A program made the position numbers and the translations under genes. Positions 32,184 to 41,749 of a stretch of DNA of 64,000 nt are shown piece after piece (within the stretch, counting starts at the first letter, position 1; every line of letters begins with the position of its first letter). Source of the stretch: an uncultured Lachnospiraceae bacterium (lineage in GTDB: Bacteria; Bacillota; Clostridia; Lachnospirales; Lachnospiraceae); the NCBI GenBank assembly GCA_910577175.1, contig CAJTLU010000004.1, forward strand, positions 62,001 to 126,000, given 5' to 3'. The notes below the pieces were generated by a model. The model was not told where the DNA came from, did no database searches, and worked only from the letters and a program-made list of their open reading frames with translations.

Positions 32184-34466
32184 TTACTTGAACTGCCAGT
32201 AGTCAACCTGATAGTCCTCTCCATAGAATACAAAAATCAGATTGTGTTCTCCGGTTACTTTTTTCAGCAAATCAACCGTTACTTCGTGATACATTCCGTC
32301 TGCACCCTCTCCGACATCAAGATAACCGACTACCTCTCCATTCAAGCTATCCAGACGAATCTGGATTGCGCCGGTCTTTCCTGCCGGAGTCTTTACCGCT
32401 GCCATGAACTTCTCTGCACCGGACGTACCGAAGTCAACTCCGTACAAGGCAAGCCAGTCTCCGGAATGAATCTCCGTCAGTGTCATATTGCCGGAGCCGC
32501 ATTCCCTGCTTTCCGCACCTTCCTGCACCGTATTCAGGCCGCCCATCGTTGCCATTGTTTCAGCTTCTACCTTCTCATACGGATTCAGGCTCTTTACCTG
32601 CTCAAGGGATTCTCTGTCCGTACGCTGGATTAAATCAATCGAACCGTCCTCATTTACATTCAGCTTCGCAATATGCGTACAGCGGTAACCTCCCTCAATG
32701 CCAAGCGACTTTTCTAAAATCTGCGTATGATAGGTAATGTACCAGTCTCCGTTAAACTCAAAGAGACAGTGATGGTTATTGCCGTAGCACCCGAAATAAT
32801 TGCCCGGATTCTTCAAAATAACTCCGCCAAGCTTAAACGGACCCATCGGATTATCAGAAATCATATACACGATTTCTGCGCTGCGGAAGCCAAGCTCTGC
32901 GGTTGCCTCCTGCGGCACCTGCCAGTTGGAGCAGTAGGAATAATAATATTTCCCGTTAATTTTATTGATTCCGGAGTCCTCAAACAGATATGGCGTATCC
33001 ATGGAAACCGGGGTTCCTTCAATGCTGATCATATCAGCACCAAGCTTTGCTACACGACCCGTCCCCGGATTTGCTACCTTTCCTGCCGGTACGCCGCCTC
33101 CGAAGTAAATGTACGCATTGCCGTCATCATCGACCATAACTGCCGGGTCAAACAGCCAGTCTACATTTGCACAGTTCGGTGTGGAACGGGAAATCAGTGC
33201 CTTTCCAAGCGGGTCGGTGAACGGTCCGGTCGGACTGTCTGCTGTCAGCACACCGATTCCATTGCCGCCGTTCGCAAAGTAGATAAAGAACTTTGTCTTT
33301 CCGTCAATTTCCTTATACGCAACTGCCGGTGCCCAGGAATTGTTTCCCCAGGTTGCCGCGCCCTTTCTGCCTGCTGCATAAATCGTTCCGTGGTCTGTCC
33401 AGTTCACAAGGTCAGCAGAGGAAATCACATTTAACTTATTGATTTTGCTGTAGCTGTTATTCTTTACTGTAACGCCGTCCGACTCATACTCTATCACATC
33501 GCCGGTCATATACAGATATACCCTGCCCTCGTATACGATAGCATAAGGGTCAGCGCCGAGACGCTGCGTCATTACCGGCGCATCATAGCCGATTTTCTTT
33601 AACGTATCCGCTAACTTAAGACCCTCAAACTTCTCCTTCCACCTTGCTTCCAGCTCCAGATTCGTTCCGTCGGTCACAATCGGGGAATAGGTCTCCTCGA
33701 CCGGAGGCGTCGGCTGTCCGCCGGAAGTATAGTCGTCATCCATATGGAAGGTAATGCTGTAAACGGTCACCTTATACTGGCTGTAATCATCTACTGTTTC
33801 CAGCGCCATCAGACCGATTCCGGTTACGGTATCCGCAATATCCGGCGTCAGCTGGAACTCTGTCACGGTATCTGCCTTACAATAATATTCCACAAACACC
33901 TGCGTCCCTGCTTCATCATAAAGCTTTACGGAAAGCGGCGCATAGGAACTCAATGCTTTCACCGTCACCTGATGGCAATAGGACATGTCAATATCTTTCG
34001 GAAGGGCAAGCTTAATCTCCTGATACTGTCCCTCGTACTGCAACTGGATAGAACCGTCGGACTTTACCTCATAGTTCGTGCCATAGGAGCCCATATAGGT
34101 AAGTGCGTTAAAATCATATACAAGCTCGTTTGACTTTGGCTCCACTGCCAATACCTTGGTCGGCTCTGTTGTCGGTTCCTTGGTTGGCTCGGTCGTCGGC
34201 TTTACATCCGGCTCCTTCGTTGGTTCCGCCGTCGGTACCTTGGTCGGCTCTGCTGTCGGTTCCTTGGTTGGCTCTGTATCCGGCTTTACATCCGGTTCCT
34301 TTGTTGGTTCCGCCGTCGGCTCTGCGTCCGGCTCTTTCGTCGGTTCCTCCGTTATAGTTACATCCGGGGTATCTGTTGGTGTTGTTCCTGTCTCTTTCGT
34401 ATTACAGGCAGCAAAAAGAACTGCTCCCGCTGCAAGTAAGAAAAAATAAGAACGTAACTTTTTCAT
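32184..34466 (-). CDS. Lipoprotein GH43 arabinofuranosidase/xylosidase with N-terminal module and CBM6
   Basis: A 760-residue lipoprotein (lipobox Cys 21) with a Pro-Thr linker (25-118). A binding-like module at about 120-255 nearly duplicates that of the GH10 xylanase. The GH43 five-bladed domain (275-620; ADPYAIVYEGRVYLYMTGD, DWLFDPAVMVDDDG) is followed by a C-terminal CBM6 (about 630-760; YEKVEAETMATMGGL, ending VDYWQFK). Enzymes of this architecture usually remove arabinose from arabinoxylan. The start at 34466 (MKKLRSYFF) follows AAAGGAGAG. It lies 22 bp after the GH51 gene and 76 bp before the xylanase. Confidence 0.9.
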   Translation of the reverse strand: MKKLRSYFFLLAAGAVLFAACNTKETGTTPTDTPDVTITEEPTKEPDAEPTAEPTKEPDVKPDTEPTKEPTAEPTKVPTAEPTKEPDVKPTTEPTKEPTTEPTKVLAVEPKSNELVYDFNALTYMGSYGTNYEVKSDGSIQLQYEGQYQEIKLALPKDIDMSYCHQVTVKALSSYAPLSVKLYDEAGTQVFVEYYCKADTVTEFQLTPDIADTVTGIGLMALETVDDYSQYKVTVYSITFHMDDDYTSGGQPTPPVEETYSPIVTDGTNLELEARWKEKFEGLKLADTLKKIGYDAPVMTQRLGADPYAIVYEGRVYLYMTGDVIEYESDGVTVKNNSYSKINKLNVISSADLVNWTDHGTIYAAGRKGAATWGNNSWAPAVAYKEIDGKTKFFIYFANGGNGIGVLTADSPTGPFTDPLGKALISRSTPNCANVDWLFDPAVMVDDDGNAYIYFGGGVPAGKVANPGTGRVAKLGADMISIEGTPVSMDTPYLFEDSGINKINGKYYYSYCSNWQVPQEATAELGFRSAEIVYMISDNPMGPFKLGGVILKNPGNYFGCYGNNHHCLFEFNGDWYITYHTQILEKSLGIEGGYRCTHIAKLNVNEDGSIDLIQRTDRESLEQVKSLNPYEKVEAETMATMGGLNTVQEGAESRECGSGNMTLTEIHSGDWLALYGVDFGTSGAEKFMAAVKTPAGKTGAIQIRLDSLNGEVVGYLDVGEGADGMYHEVTVDLLKKVTGEHNLIFVFYGEDYQVDYWQFK

Positions 34467-34488
34467 AAGCTCTCCTTTCACTTTCATA

Positions 34489-35985
34489 CTACTTCATTTT
34501 GATGCACAAAGAAACAACGCTGCACGGCGGAAGTTCCAGGGAAACGCCCTGCTCCGTCACCTTTGCCCCGGTAAACTGCTCTGCCTTTACCGTCTCCGGC
34601 GCCTCAAACGTATTGTACGCCGTGATTGCACCGGTCAGAAGCTCGCCTGTCACAGAAGCTGCGCTTCCTTCTGCAAGTACGATATCCATTGCTTCCGCTT
34701 CCTCGGCAGAAAGGTTTGCCAGCGTTACCGTAATCTCTCCTGCATCATTGACGGATGCAGATTCATAAATCTTCCGCACCTTTCCATCTTCATTTCCAAT
34801 CCACTGTGCCTCCATATGGCTGTCCAGAAGCTGCGCTTCCTGATGCGGCGCATACATCTTAAATACATGGTAGGTCGGCGTAAGAAGCATCTTCTCCCCT
34901 TCCGTCAGGATGACTGCCTGCAGGACATTTACCAGCTGCGCAATGTTCGCCATCTTTACGCGGCTGCAATGCTTGTTAAAAATATTCAGCGTAAGCGCCG
35001 CTACCATAGCGTCACGCATCGTATTCTGCTGATACAAAAAGCCCGGATTGGTGCCCGGCTCACAGTCAAACCAGGTGCCCCACTCATCGACAATCAGTCC
35101 TACCCTCTTTTCCGCATCATACTGGTCCATAATCGCAGAATGACGGTCAAGCAGCGTCTCCATATGCGAAGCCCGCCCAAGTGTGCGGTAATAGGTCGGC
35201 ATGTCAAACTCCGTTGCGGAACCCTTATGCGACCAGGTATCCGTAATCGTATAATAATGCAGCGAAAGACCATTCATATGCCTTCCCGCAATCTTCATCA
35301 CCTGCTCGGTCCAGTTATAGTCATCTGCATTCGGTCCGCAGGCAATTTTGTAAATCGGCTTCTTATCCGGATTCTTCTCGTTCGGGTAGTGGCGCACATA
35401 GGTCTGGTAACGGCGGTACTCGTTTGCATAATGCTCCGGTGTCATATTGCCGCCGCAGCCCCAGTTCTCATTGCCGACGCCAAGGTAATTCACCGTAAAC
35501 GGCTCCTCGTCCCCGTTCTTCCGACGTAAATCTGCCATCGGGGATATGCCGTCAAAGGTCATATATTCTACCCACTCGGACATTTCCCGCACGGTTCCGC
35601 TGCCGACATTCGCATTCACATAAGTCTCGCAGCCAATCTGACGGCAAAGCTCCATAAACTCATGCGTTCCGAAGCTGTTGTCCTCTAAAACACCTCCCCA
35701 GTGCGTGTTAATCATCTTCTTCCGGCTCTCCTTCGGACCAATCCCGTCTTCCCAGTGGTATTCGTCCGCAAAGCAGCCGCCCGGCCAGCGCAGCACCGGA
35801 AGCTTCATCTCCCGCAAGGCGTTGACTACGTCGTTACGCATTCCCTTTGTGTTCGGAATCGGGGAATCCTCCCCCACGTAAAGCCCTTCATAGATACAGC
35901 GCCCCAGATGCTCAGAAAAGTTTCCGTACACCTCCTTGTTGATTTTTCCGAGCTTCATTGCCGGATTGACATACAGTTTTGCCAT
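34489..35985 (-). CDS. Alpha-L-arabinofuranosidase, GH51
   Basis: A 498-residue intracellular GH51 enzyme. It begins with the family N-terminus (MAKLYVNPAMKLGKINKEVYGNFSEHLGR), with RWPGGCFADEYHWEDGIGP, the acid/base Glu in GVGNENWGCGG and the nucleophile Glu in IVDEWGTWFD. A C-terminal beta-sandwich covers about 385-498. No signal peptide. It removes terminal arabinose from imported arabino-xylo-oligosaccharides. It lies in the middle of the operon between the two secreted GH43-CBM6 enzymes. Confidence 0.94.
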   Translation of the reverse strand: MAKLYVNPAMKLGKINKEVYGNFSEHLGRCIYEGLYVGEDSPIPNTKGMRNDVVNALREMKLPVLRWPGGCFADEYHWEDGIGPKESRKKMINTHWGGVLEDNSFGTHEFMELCRQIGCETYVNANVGSGTVREMSEWVEYMTFDGISPMADLRRKNGDEEPFTVNYLGVGNENWGCGGNMTPEHYANEYRRYQTYVRHYPNEKNPDKKPIYKIACGPNADDYNWTEQVMKIAGRHMNGLSLHYYTITDTWSHKGSATEFDMPTYYRTLGRASHMETLLDRHSAIMDQYDAEKRVGLIVDEWGTWFDCEPGTNPGFLYQQNTMRDAMVAALTLNIFNKHCSRVKMANIAQLVNVLQAVILTEGEKMLLTPTYHVFKMYAPHQEAQLLDSHMEAQWIGNEDGKVRKIYESASVNDAGEITVTLANLSAEEAEAMDIVLAEGSAASVTGELLTGAITAYNTFEAPETVKAEQFTGAKVTEQGVSLELPPCSVVSLCIKMK

Positions 35986-36035
35986 AAGCCTACCTCCATT
36001 CTCTTTTTACTGCTTTATGTTTACTGTCCTGTTTC

Positions 36036-37703
36036 TTATTTTGAAAACTGCCAGTAATCCACCTGATATCCCTCGCCGCAGAATACAAACACCAGATTAT
36101 GTACGCCGGTCACGGTCTTTAACAGCTCTGCCGTAAGCTCGTGATACTCCTCGTCTGCTTCCGGAATATCAAGATAACCGACTACCTCTCCGTCCAGTCC
36201 GTCCAGACGAATCTGAATGGCACCGGACTGCCCTGCTTCTGCCTTTACTGCCGCCATAAACTGCTTTGCGCCGGCTTCCCCGAAATCCACTCCGTACAGG
36301 GCAAGCCAGTCGCCGGAATTGATTTCCGATAACGCCATGTTTCCGGAACCGCAGTACTTACTCTTCATTCCCTCCTGGGTGGTGCTAAGACCTCCCATCG
36401 TCGCCATCGTTTCCGCCTCTACCTTTTCATACGGATTCACGTACTTCGCCTGTACTAAGGACTTACGGTCAACCGAAGGAATCGTCGGAAGCGTTCCGTC
36501 CTCGTTTACCGTAACCTTCGTAATGCTGGTGCAGCGGTAGCCGCCGGAAATTCCCATCGGCCTTTCTAAAATCTGCGTATGGTAAGCGATATACCATTCC
36601 CCGTTAAACTCAAACATGCAGTGATGATTATTGCCGTAGCATCCGTAATAGGTTCCCGGGTTCTTTAACACCACGCCGCCTAAGGTAAACGGTCCCATCG
36701 GATTGTCGGAAACCATATAGGCAATCTGTGCATTCGTAAAGCCGTACTTTTTCGTTCCTTCCTCTGATACGTTCCAATTGGTGCAGTAGGAATAATAATA
36801 CTTTCCGTTAATTTTATTAATACCGGAATCCTCAAACAGATACGGAATTTCCATTGCTACCGGCTCGCCGTCAATACTGATCATATCGGCGCCAAGCTTT
36901 GCCACACGTCCGGTTCCCGGGTTCTCTTCCTTGCCTTTTGGAACGCCGCCGCCAAAATAGATATAGGCGCTGCCGTCGTCATCCACTAATACCGCCGGGT
37001 CAAACAGCCAGTCTACATTGGCACAGTTCGGCGTCGAACGGGAAATGAGCGCCTTCTTAATCGGATCCGTAAACGGTCCTGTCGGGCTGTCTGCCGTCAG
37101 CACACCGATTCCGTTGCCGCCGTTTGCAAAATAAACAAAGAACTTCATTTTCCCGTCAATTTCCTTGTAGGCAACTGCCGGCGCCCAGGAATTGTTTCCC
37201 CAGGTAGCCGCACCGGTTCTTCCTGCAGCATAAATCGTTCCGTGATCCGTCCAGTTCACAAGGTCGTCGGACGAGATAACATTTAACTTGTTAATCTGAC
37301 TATAGCTGTTACTCTTTGACGTAACGCCGTCTGCCTCGTACTCTACAACATCCCCGGTCATATAAAGGTATACTCTTCCCTCATACACAATCGCATACGG
37401 GTCCGCGCCCAGACGCTGCGTCATCACCGGCGTGTCGTAGCCGATTTCCTTTAAGGTCTCTGCCAGTGTCAGCCCGGCAAACGTCTCCTTCCACTTTGCT
37501 TCCAGTTCCTGACTTGTCATTTTCCTGTCCTCCGTTTCTTGTTCCTTGTCGTTGTTTTTTCCAGGCTCCGTAACCTTTGGCGTATCCGTGACCGTCGCTG
37601 CCGGAGGAGTTGGCGTTGCCTTACTCTCCCCGTTTCCTCCGCACGCTGCAAACGATGCCGCCATAAGCACTGTTCCCGCAATCAAAAACTTTTTTCTTCT
37701 CAT
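36036..37703 (-). CDS. Lipoprotein GH43-CBM6 arabinofuranosidase/xylosidase
   Basis: A 555-residue lipoprotein (lipobox FAAC, Cys 21) with a short linker. It has a GH43 domain at about 70-415 and a CBM6 at about 425-555. It is a clear paralogue of the 760-residue enzyme at 32184-34466 but lacks the N-terminal binding module and long Pro-Thr linker. The two share stretches such as MTQRLGADPYAIVYEGRVYL and SRSTPNCANVDWLFDPAV. Together they suggest duplication followed by module gain or loss and different reach or specificity on the cell surface. Confidence 0.9.
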   Translation of the reverse strand: MRRKKFLIAGTVLMAASFAACGGNGESKATPTPPAATVTDTPKVTEPGKNNDKEQETEDRKMTSQELEAKWKETFAGLTLAETLKEIGYDTPVMTQRLGADPYAIVYEGRVYLYMTGDVVEYEADGVTSKSNSYSQINKLNVISSDDLVNWTDHGTIYAAGRTGAATWGNNSWAPAVAYKEIDGKMKFFVYFANGGNGIGVLTADSPTGPFTDPIKKALISRSTPNCANVDWLFDPAVLVDDDGSAYIYFGGGVPKGKEENPGTGRVAKLGADMISIDGEPVAMEIPYLFEDSGINKINGKYYYSYCTNWNVSEEGTKKYGFTNAQIAYMVSDNPMGPFTLGGVVLKNPGTYYGCYGNNHHCMFEFNGEWYIAYHTQILERPMGISGGYRCTSITKVTVNEDGTLPTIPSVDRKSLVQAKYVNPYEKVEAETMATMGGLSTTQEGMKSKYCGSGNMALSEINSGDWLALYGVDFGEAGAKQFMAAVKAEAGQSGAIQIRLDGLDGEVVGYLDIPEADEEYHELTAELLKTVTGVHNLVFVFCGEGYQVDYWQFSK

Positions 37704-37734
37704 ATTAACCTCCTGCCGTTCCGTCTGCTTTCCG

Positions 37735-39282
37735 CTATTTTATCTGGTACTCGAAACCGGAAAACTCTGCTACGCCGCCTGTCTCCTTTGTCGAGAACAA
37801 AAACAGGCCGAAGCGGCAGCCCACAAAGTGGTCCAGCTTAAACCTAAGCTGCCTTGTAGTGCCAAGCTTTTGGAACCCTTCCTCTGTTTTCCAGAAAAAC
37901 TCTGCCGTATCCTTTCCCGGAGCAAAGTCGCACTCTGCCCGCAGGTTCACAACCGGACCATTTACCGGGATGCTTTCCTTGATTTCTCCCGGTTCCACGT
38001 CAAAGCTTCCCATACCCGCAGGCTTTTCTGTTGCTTTCTTTTCCATCATCACCAGGCGATACTCCCCTGCCTCTTTCGTCAGGGCAATCAGTCCGTAATC
38101 TCCCTGCAGTGCGCAGAGTCCCGCATAATCGCCTTCCAACAGGCTGCTGCCGTCTAACGTAATCTCTGCCGCACAGCGCTCTCCAATCGTACGCTGCGTC
38201 AGCGTGTTGACTGCCTGACATACATTAACACTCAGCTTCCCGGAGGTAATGCGCAACGTCCCCGGCTTTTCCGTCACCGACCAGAGCGACGCATCCGGCG
38301 TATGGTTCCACTGCCACTGCTTTTTCAGATGTACCCTGCCATCGGCATCCGGTGTGTAATTGAAATCATCACTGCACCAGAGCGGCTCATAAGCATAGTC
38401 TGCCTTTTCCGTCTTCACCGTAATCTTCTTCGGCGCCTTACCGTCTTCCCCGAACACTGGGAAATTGTTCTGCCATGTCACCGGCACCAGCACCGGAATC
38501 CGTCCGACTGCGCCATGGTCCTGAAACAGCATCGCATACCAGTCGCCGTCCGGCGTATCTACAATGCCGCCCTGCGCCACACCGCTGTTTCTTCCGTCCA
38601 AATCGGAGGATAAAACATCCCCGCCGGTAAACTCCCCAAGCAACGAATCCGAGCAAAAGCATGCTTCGGTCCGCGGGCAGTCCTTCGGCCAGTGGATAAA
38701 GAACAAATAATAGATTCCGTTAATTTTGTAAAAATGTGCCCCCTCGTATCCGAGCCATACATTCTCGGTATCCTTTAATGCCATCCGGTGAAGACCGCCC
38801 TCTTTCGGCGCAGTCAGGCTCTCATTCAGCTCTGTTATGTAAATCTCACGGTTGCCGTATGCAATGTAAACCCTGCCGTCATCATCGAACAAAAGGGAAC
38901 TGTCATGGTAAAAGCCCTCGATCAGATTCTTTTTCCAAGGCCCGGCAACATCCTCTGCCGTATAAAGATACGTCTTCCCGGTATCGTTTGCCACGAAACA
39001 GACATAAAAACGTCCGTTGTGATACCGGAGGGAGGCTGCCCACATCCCCTTTCCGTAAACGCCCTTTCCATCCGTAAGACACTGCCCCGGCGTATCGTCC
39101 AGAGTTTCATACACATAGGACGCAATCTCCCAGTGAAGCAAATCATACGAACGCAAAATCACGCCGCCCGGCATAAAATGCATGGTGGTACTCACCATAT
39201 AGTAGGTATCCTCTACCCGGATAATATCCAGATCCGGATAATCCGAATAAATCACCGGATTTTCACCTGTCACTTGTTTCAT
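37735..39282 (-). CDS. Beta-xylosidase, GH43
   Basis: A 515-residue cytoplasmic GH43 enzyme. The five-bladed propeller occupies about 5-300, with catalytic Asp in NPVIYSDYPDLDIIRVED, the pKa-modulating Asp in YHDSSLLFDDDG, and acid Glu in GYEGAHFYKINGIYYLF. A C-terminal beta-sandwich (about 320-515) is typical of GH43 xylosidases of this length. No signal peptide, so it splits xylo-oligosaccharides inside the cell. First gene of the five-gene minus-strand operon, 31 bp before the lipoprotein GH43-CBM6 gene. Confidence 0.92.
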   Translation of the reverse strand: MKQVTGENPVIYSDYPDLDIIRVEDTYYMVSTTMHFMPGGVILRSYDLLHWEIASYVYETLDDTPGQCLTDGKGVYGKGMWAASLRYHNGRFYVCFVANDTGKTYLYTAEDVAGPWKKNLIEGFYHDSSLLFDDDGRVYIAYGNREIYITELNESLTAPKEGGLHRMALKDTENVWLGYEGAHFYKINGIYYLFFIHWPKDCPRTEACFCSDSLLGEFTGGDVLSSDLDGRNSGVAQGGIVDTPDGDWYAMLFQDHGAVGRIPVLVPVTWQNNFPVFGEDGKAPKKITVKTEKADYAYEPLWCSDDFNYTPDADGRVHLKKQWQWNHTPDASLWSVTEKPGTLRITSGKLSVNVCQAVNTLTQRTIGERCAAEITLDGSSLLEGDYAGLCALQGDYGLIALTKEAGEYRLVMMEKKATEKPAGMGSFDVEPGEIKESIPVNGPVVNLRAECDFAPGKDTAEFFWKTEEGFQKLGTTRQLRFKLDHFVGCRFGLFLFSTKETGGVAEFSGFEYQIK

Positions 39283-39329
39283 CTGCCTTCTCCTTTCAAT
39301 CCTGTGCCAGCTGTAACCCCCTTATAAAC

Positions 39330-39475
39330 GCTATATTGAGTTTTCGCATTTTCAGCAGTCCCGGAAAGCTCCGGAAGCCGCGTGCCAGCTGATTTTTGCA
39401 TTTATCCGAAGGAGCGCGTCCTGACGCGGAACCTATGGCTGCATGCCAGCTGCGGAAATTCATATATCTATGTCC
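39330..39475. repeat. Copy of the CCGCATTTT palindromic element between GH43 and araC-type gene
   Basis: TTGAGTTTTCGCATTTTCAGCA followed by TTTTTGCATTTATCCGAAGGA aligns with the left half of 41750-42001 (TTGAATTTCCGCATTTTTTAGCA, TTTTGCATTTGTCCGAAGGA). The right end, GCTGCGGAAATTCATA, is the inverted partner of the left end. It lies between the divergent operon starts. Confidence 0.5.
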
Positions 39476-39486
39476 AGTTTAGCACC

Positions 39487-39515
39487 TTGCTTTTTTTTCC
39501 GCAATGCTGTATAAT
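39487..39515 (+). promoter_or_regulatory. Promoter of the AraC-type regulator
   Basis: TTGCTT at 39487-39492, 17-nt spacer, TATAAT at 39510-39515. The start codon follows 40 bp downstream with CGGAGGTG. I could not assign a divergent promoter for the GH43 operon in the remaining gap. Confidence 0.7.
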
Positions 39516-39554
39516 TGCAATAAATTGATTTATTATTTTGCCGGAGGTGCTGCC

Positions 39555-40337
39555 ATGTATATTCATTACGTTGCCCTGGACTGCGAACAGAAGCCCGGCT
39601 TTGTTGAAGAGCGCAGGCATGGTCTTGTGGACTTCCTTTTTCTGCGCTTCCACTCAAGGACTACCCTGATATTAGGCGAAAAGACCTACACTCTGACAAG
39701 GCCCTGCATGCTTCTTATCGACTCCGGCACCCCCTACCGGTACTTCTCAAACAGCAGCGACTACCGGGACGACTACCTGCATTTTGCGGTAGAAAACCGC
39801 ACGCAGTTTCTGAGCGAATTGACTTTTCCTTTGAATACCCCGATCAGGACATCGAATAATACTGCAATCACAAAGCTGCTAGAGCTGATTCAGACCGAGC
39901 ACCAGTCCAAAAACCAGCTGGCAGCACGCTCTATTGACCTGCTGATCCGCTGCCTTTTTGTCAAAGTTGCGGAAGAATGGATGCAGGGGCAGCAGCCCAA
40001 TCTTTCGGTGCCCCATTACTCCGAGCTGCTTCAGGTCCGCAGCGCCATCCTTGCCTCTCCGGAACGCCCCTGGAAGATAGAAGAGCTTGCCGACCTTGCG
40101 CATCTGTCGCCTTCCTATTTCCAGGTAATTTATAAAAGAGCATTCGGCATTACCTGCATGACCGAGGTAATCAACGCCAAAATAGAGGAAGCAAAGCTCT
40201 TACTTACTTCCACGGAGCTCCCGGTCGGCACTATCGCCCTGAAAACCGGATACAACGAGGTCTACCACTTCATCCGGCAGTTCAAGAAAAGCACCGGAAT
40301 GACCCCCGGTGCCTTTCGTAAAAAAGCAGTGCTGTAG
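39555..40337 (+). CDS. AraC-family regulator of the arabinoxylan locus
   Basis: A 260-residue regulator with an N-terminal cupin-like sensor (about 1-150) and a C-terminal double HTH (ERPWKIEELADLAHLSPSYFQVIYKRAFG and TVGTIALKTGYNEVYHFIRQFKKSTGMTPGAFR-type pattern). The start is ATG at 39555 because CGGAGGTG lies 7 nt upstream; the in-frame ATG at 39504 has no site. It is flanked by the five-gene operon (divergent) and the GH8 gene (convergent, no gap). A role in activating xylan genes is inferred from position. Confidence 0.88.
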   Translation: MYIHYVALDCEQKPGFVEERRHGLVDFLFLRFHSRTTLILGEKTYTLTRPCMLLIDSGTPYRYFSNSSDYRDDYLHFAVENRTQFLSELTFPLNTPIRTSNNTAITKLLELIQTEHQSKNQLAARSIDLLIRCLFVKVAEEWMQGQQPNLSVPHYSELLQVRSAILASPERPWKIEELADLAHLSPSYFQVIYKRAFGITCMTEVINAKIEEAKLLLTSTELPVGTIALKTGYNEVYHFIRQFKKSTGMTPGAFRKKAVL

Positions 40338-41492
40338 CTACCATGCCCTGTAATTCCCGGACAAGGCAAGCATTGCAAAAAGATACAGGCAGTTATCGTA
40401 ATACCGTCTGTCCCCGGTACGCAGCGGCATGTTCCAGAACTTCATTACAAAGTCCTTTGCATACGGCCCTTCTGCCGCCAGAGATGCCTGCGCATTAGTA
40501 GCAAACAGTCCGACCGGATGAAGCGCCGGCTGGTCTAATACCGTACCATCGACAAGGTACGTCTGCTCCGGACGGTCCTTTACGGTCTCTGCAAAAAACT
40601 TCTGTATCTTATCTGCGACTGCGCGCAATTCCTCGCTTTTTCCATACCATTCATAGTCCAGTGCAATGTTGGCAATCGTGCGGTAGGCATCGCTGTAGAA
40701 CCAGTCGTGTCTGTTCCCGAATATCTTTAACTCCTTCTCGCTCAATACCTTCGGTGAGCCATCATACTCCGCATACTCCGCGGAAAGCCCCGTAACCGGA
40801 TGACATGCCTTTACCAGATACGCTCTGGACGCCGCTGCCGCCTCCCTCCAGAACTGCCTGTCCTCCTCGTTTGCATACTCCGCAAACAGCTCATAAAAAT
40901 GCGGACAATGGTAGGACGGGTCTGAGTAGCCGCAGCCGACAACAAAGTCAATCAGCTTATTCGCCGGATTCCACATCGGTCCCCCCTGCTTTCCTTCCTC
41001 TCCCTTATGTACACAATCCGAAAGAATCTGCCTTGCCTGCTCTGAATAACAGAAAATTCCTTCGCCGTCCCCCCAGCGCTTTGACGCAAAAAACAGCGCC
41101 ATCGCAAAAAACTCCTCACCGTCCGGCGCCGGACCGTTGGCATTCTTTGTCCCGTCCGTGCGGCAGGACCACGCAAAATATCCCTGGTTCCAGCCGGAAT
41201 CCAGATACATATAGGTCTTTGCCCACTTCCAGAGACGGTCAAACTCTTCTTTTTTGTTTAACTGCACGCACATCATCATCCCGTAGGACATTCCCTCGGT
41301 CCTGACATCGTGATTGCCGGTGTCCTCCATATACCCCATGTCCTCACCCGCCGGATGATAAATCCGTTCCTCCTCGCTGCCATAAAACATCGTCTGGAAC
41401 GTCTCCTCCAGCTTCCTGTTAATTTCCTCCTCCGGAATCCCGCACTCCGCAAACAAATTGCGGTACCTTCCCGTGCTTACTGCACCTGCCAT
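40338..41492 (-). CDS. Reducing-end xylose-releasing exo-oligoxylanase, GH8
   Basis: A 384-residue cytoplasmic GH8 (alpha/alpha)6 enzyme of the Rex type. The general acid is E66 in RTEGMSYGMMM, an Asp at 124 lies in NANGPAPDGEEFFAM, and the sequence NRHDWFYSDAYRT fits the Rex group. It removes xylose from the reducing end of xylo-oligosaccharides, complementing the GH43 xylosidase that works from the other end. No signal peptide. The ATG follows AAGGAGG. It has its own promoter about 220 bp upstream. Confidence 0.92.
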   Translation of the reverse strand: MAGAVSTGRYRNLFAECGIPEEEINRKLEETFQTMFYGSEEERIYHPAGEDMGYMEDTGNHDVRTEGMSYGMMMCVQLNKKEEFDRLWKWAKTYMYLDSGWNQGYFAWSCRTDGTKNANGPAPDGEEFFAMALFFASKRWGDGEGIFCYSEQARQILSDCVHKGEEGKQGGPMWNPANKLIDFVVGCGYSDPSYHCPHFYELFAEYANEEDRQFWREAAAASRAYLVKACHPVTGLSAEYAEYDGSPKVLSEKELKIFGNRHDWFYSDAYRTIANIALDYEWYGKSEELRAVADKIQKFFAETVKDRPEQTYLVDGTVLDQPALHPVGLFATNAQASLAAEGPYAKDFVMKFWNMPLRTGDRRYYDNCLYLFAMLALSGNYRAW

Positions 41493-41710
41493 AGCTCATT
41501 CCTCCTTGTTTTTTGTTCTTGAACATTACTCTCTTCTTATCCATTATGACGATTCAATGCCGCCGGGAATAATCAGCATCGCGCCCGGCACCTCCTCCTT
41601 GCTGCTTCCCTCCTGCAGCTTTTCTCAAAAACCCTTTTATCTTCATCAGCCTCACCCTGTCCCCTGCGTTACTTCCATACATCCCGCCGCCTTCTTACAT
41701 TCCTGTCTCT

Positions 41711-41739
41711 ACTATACACTATTTTGGATTTTAAGACAA
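41711..41739 (-). promoter_or_regulatory. Promoter of the GH8 gene
   Basis: TTGTCT at 41739-41734, 17-nt spacer, TATAGT at 41716-41711 on the minus strand. The transcript would carry a leader of about 210 nt in which I see no gene or known riboswitch. Confidence 0.65.
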
Positions 41740-41749
41740 CCCCGTCTTT

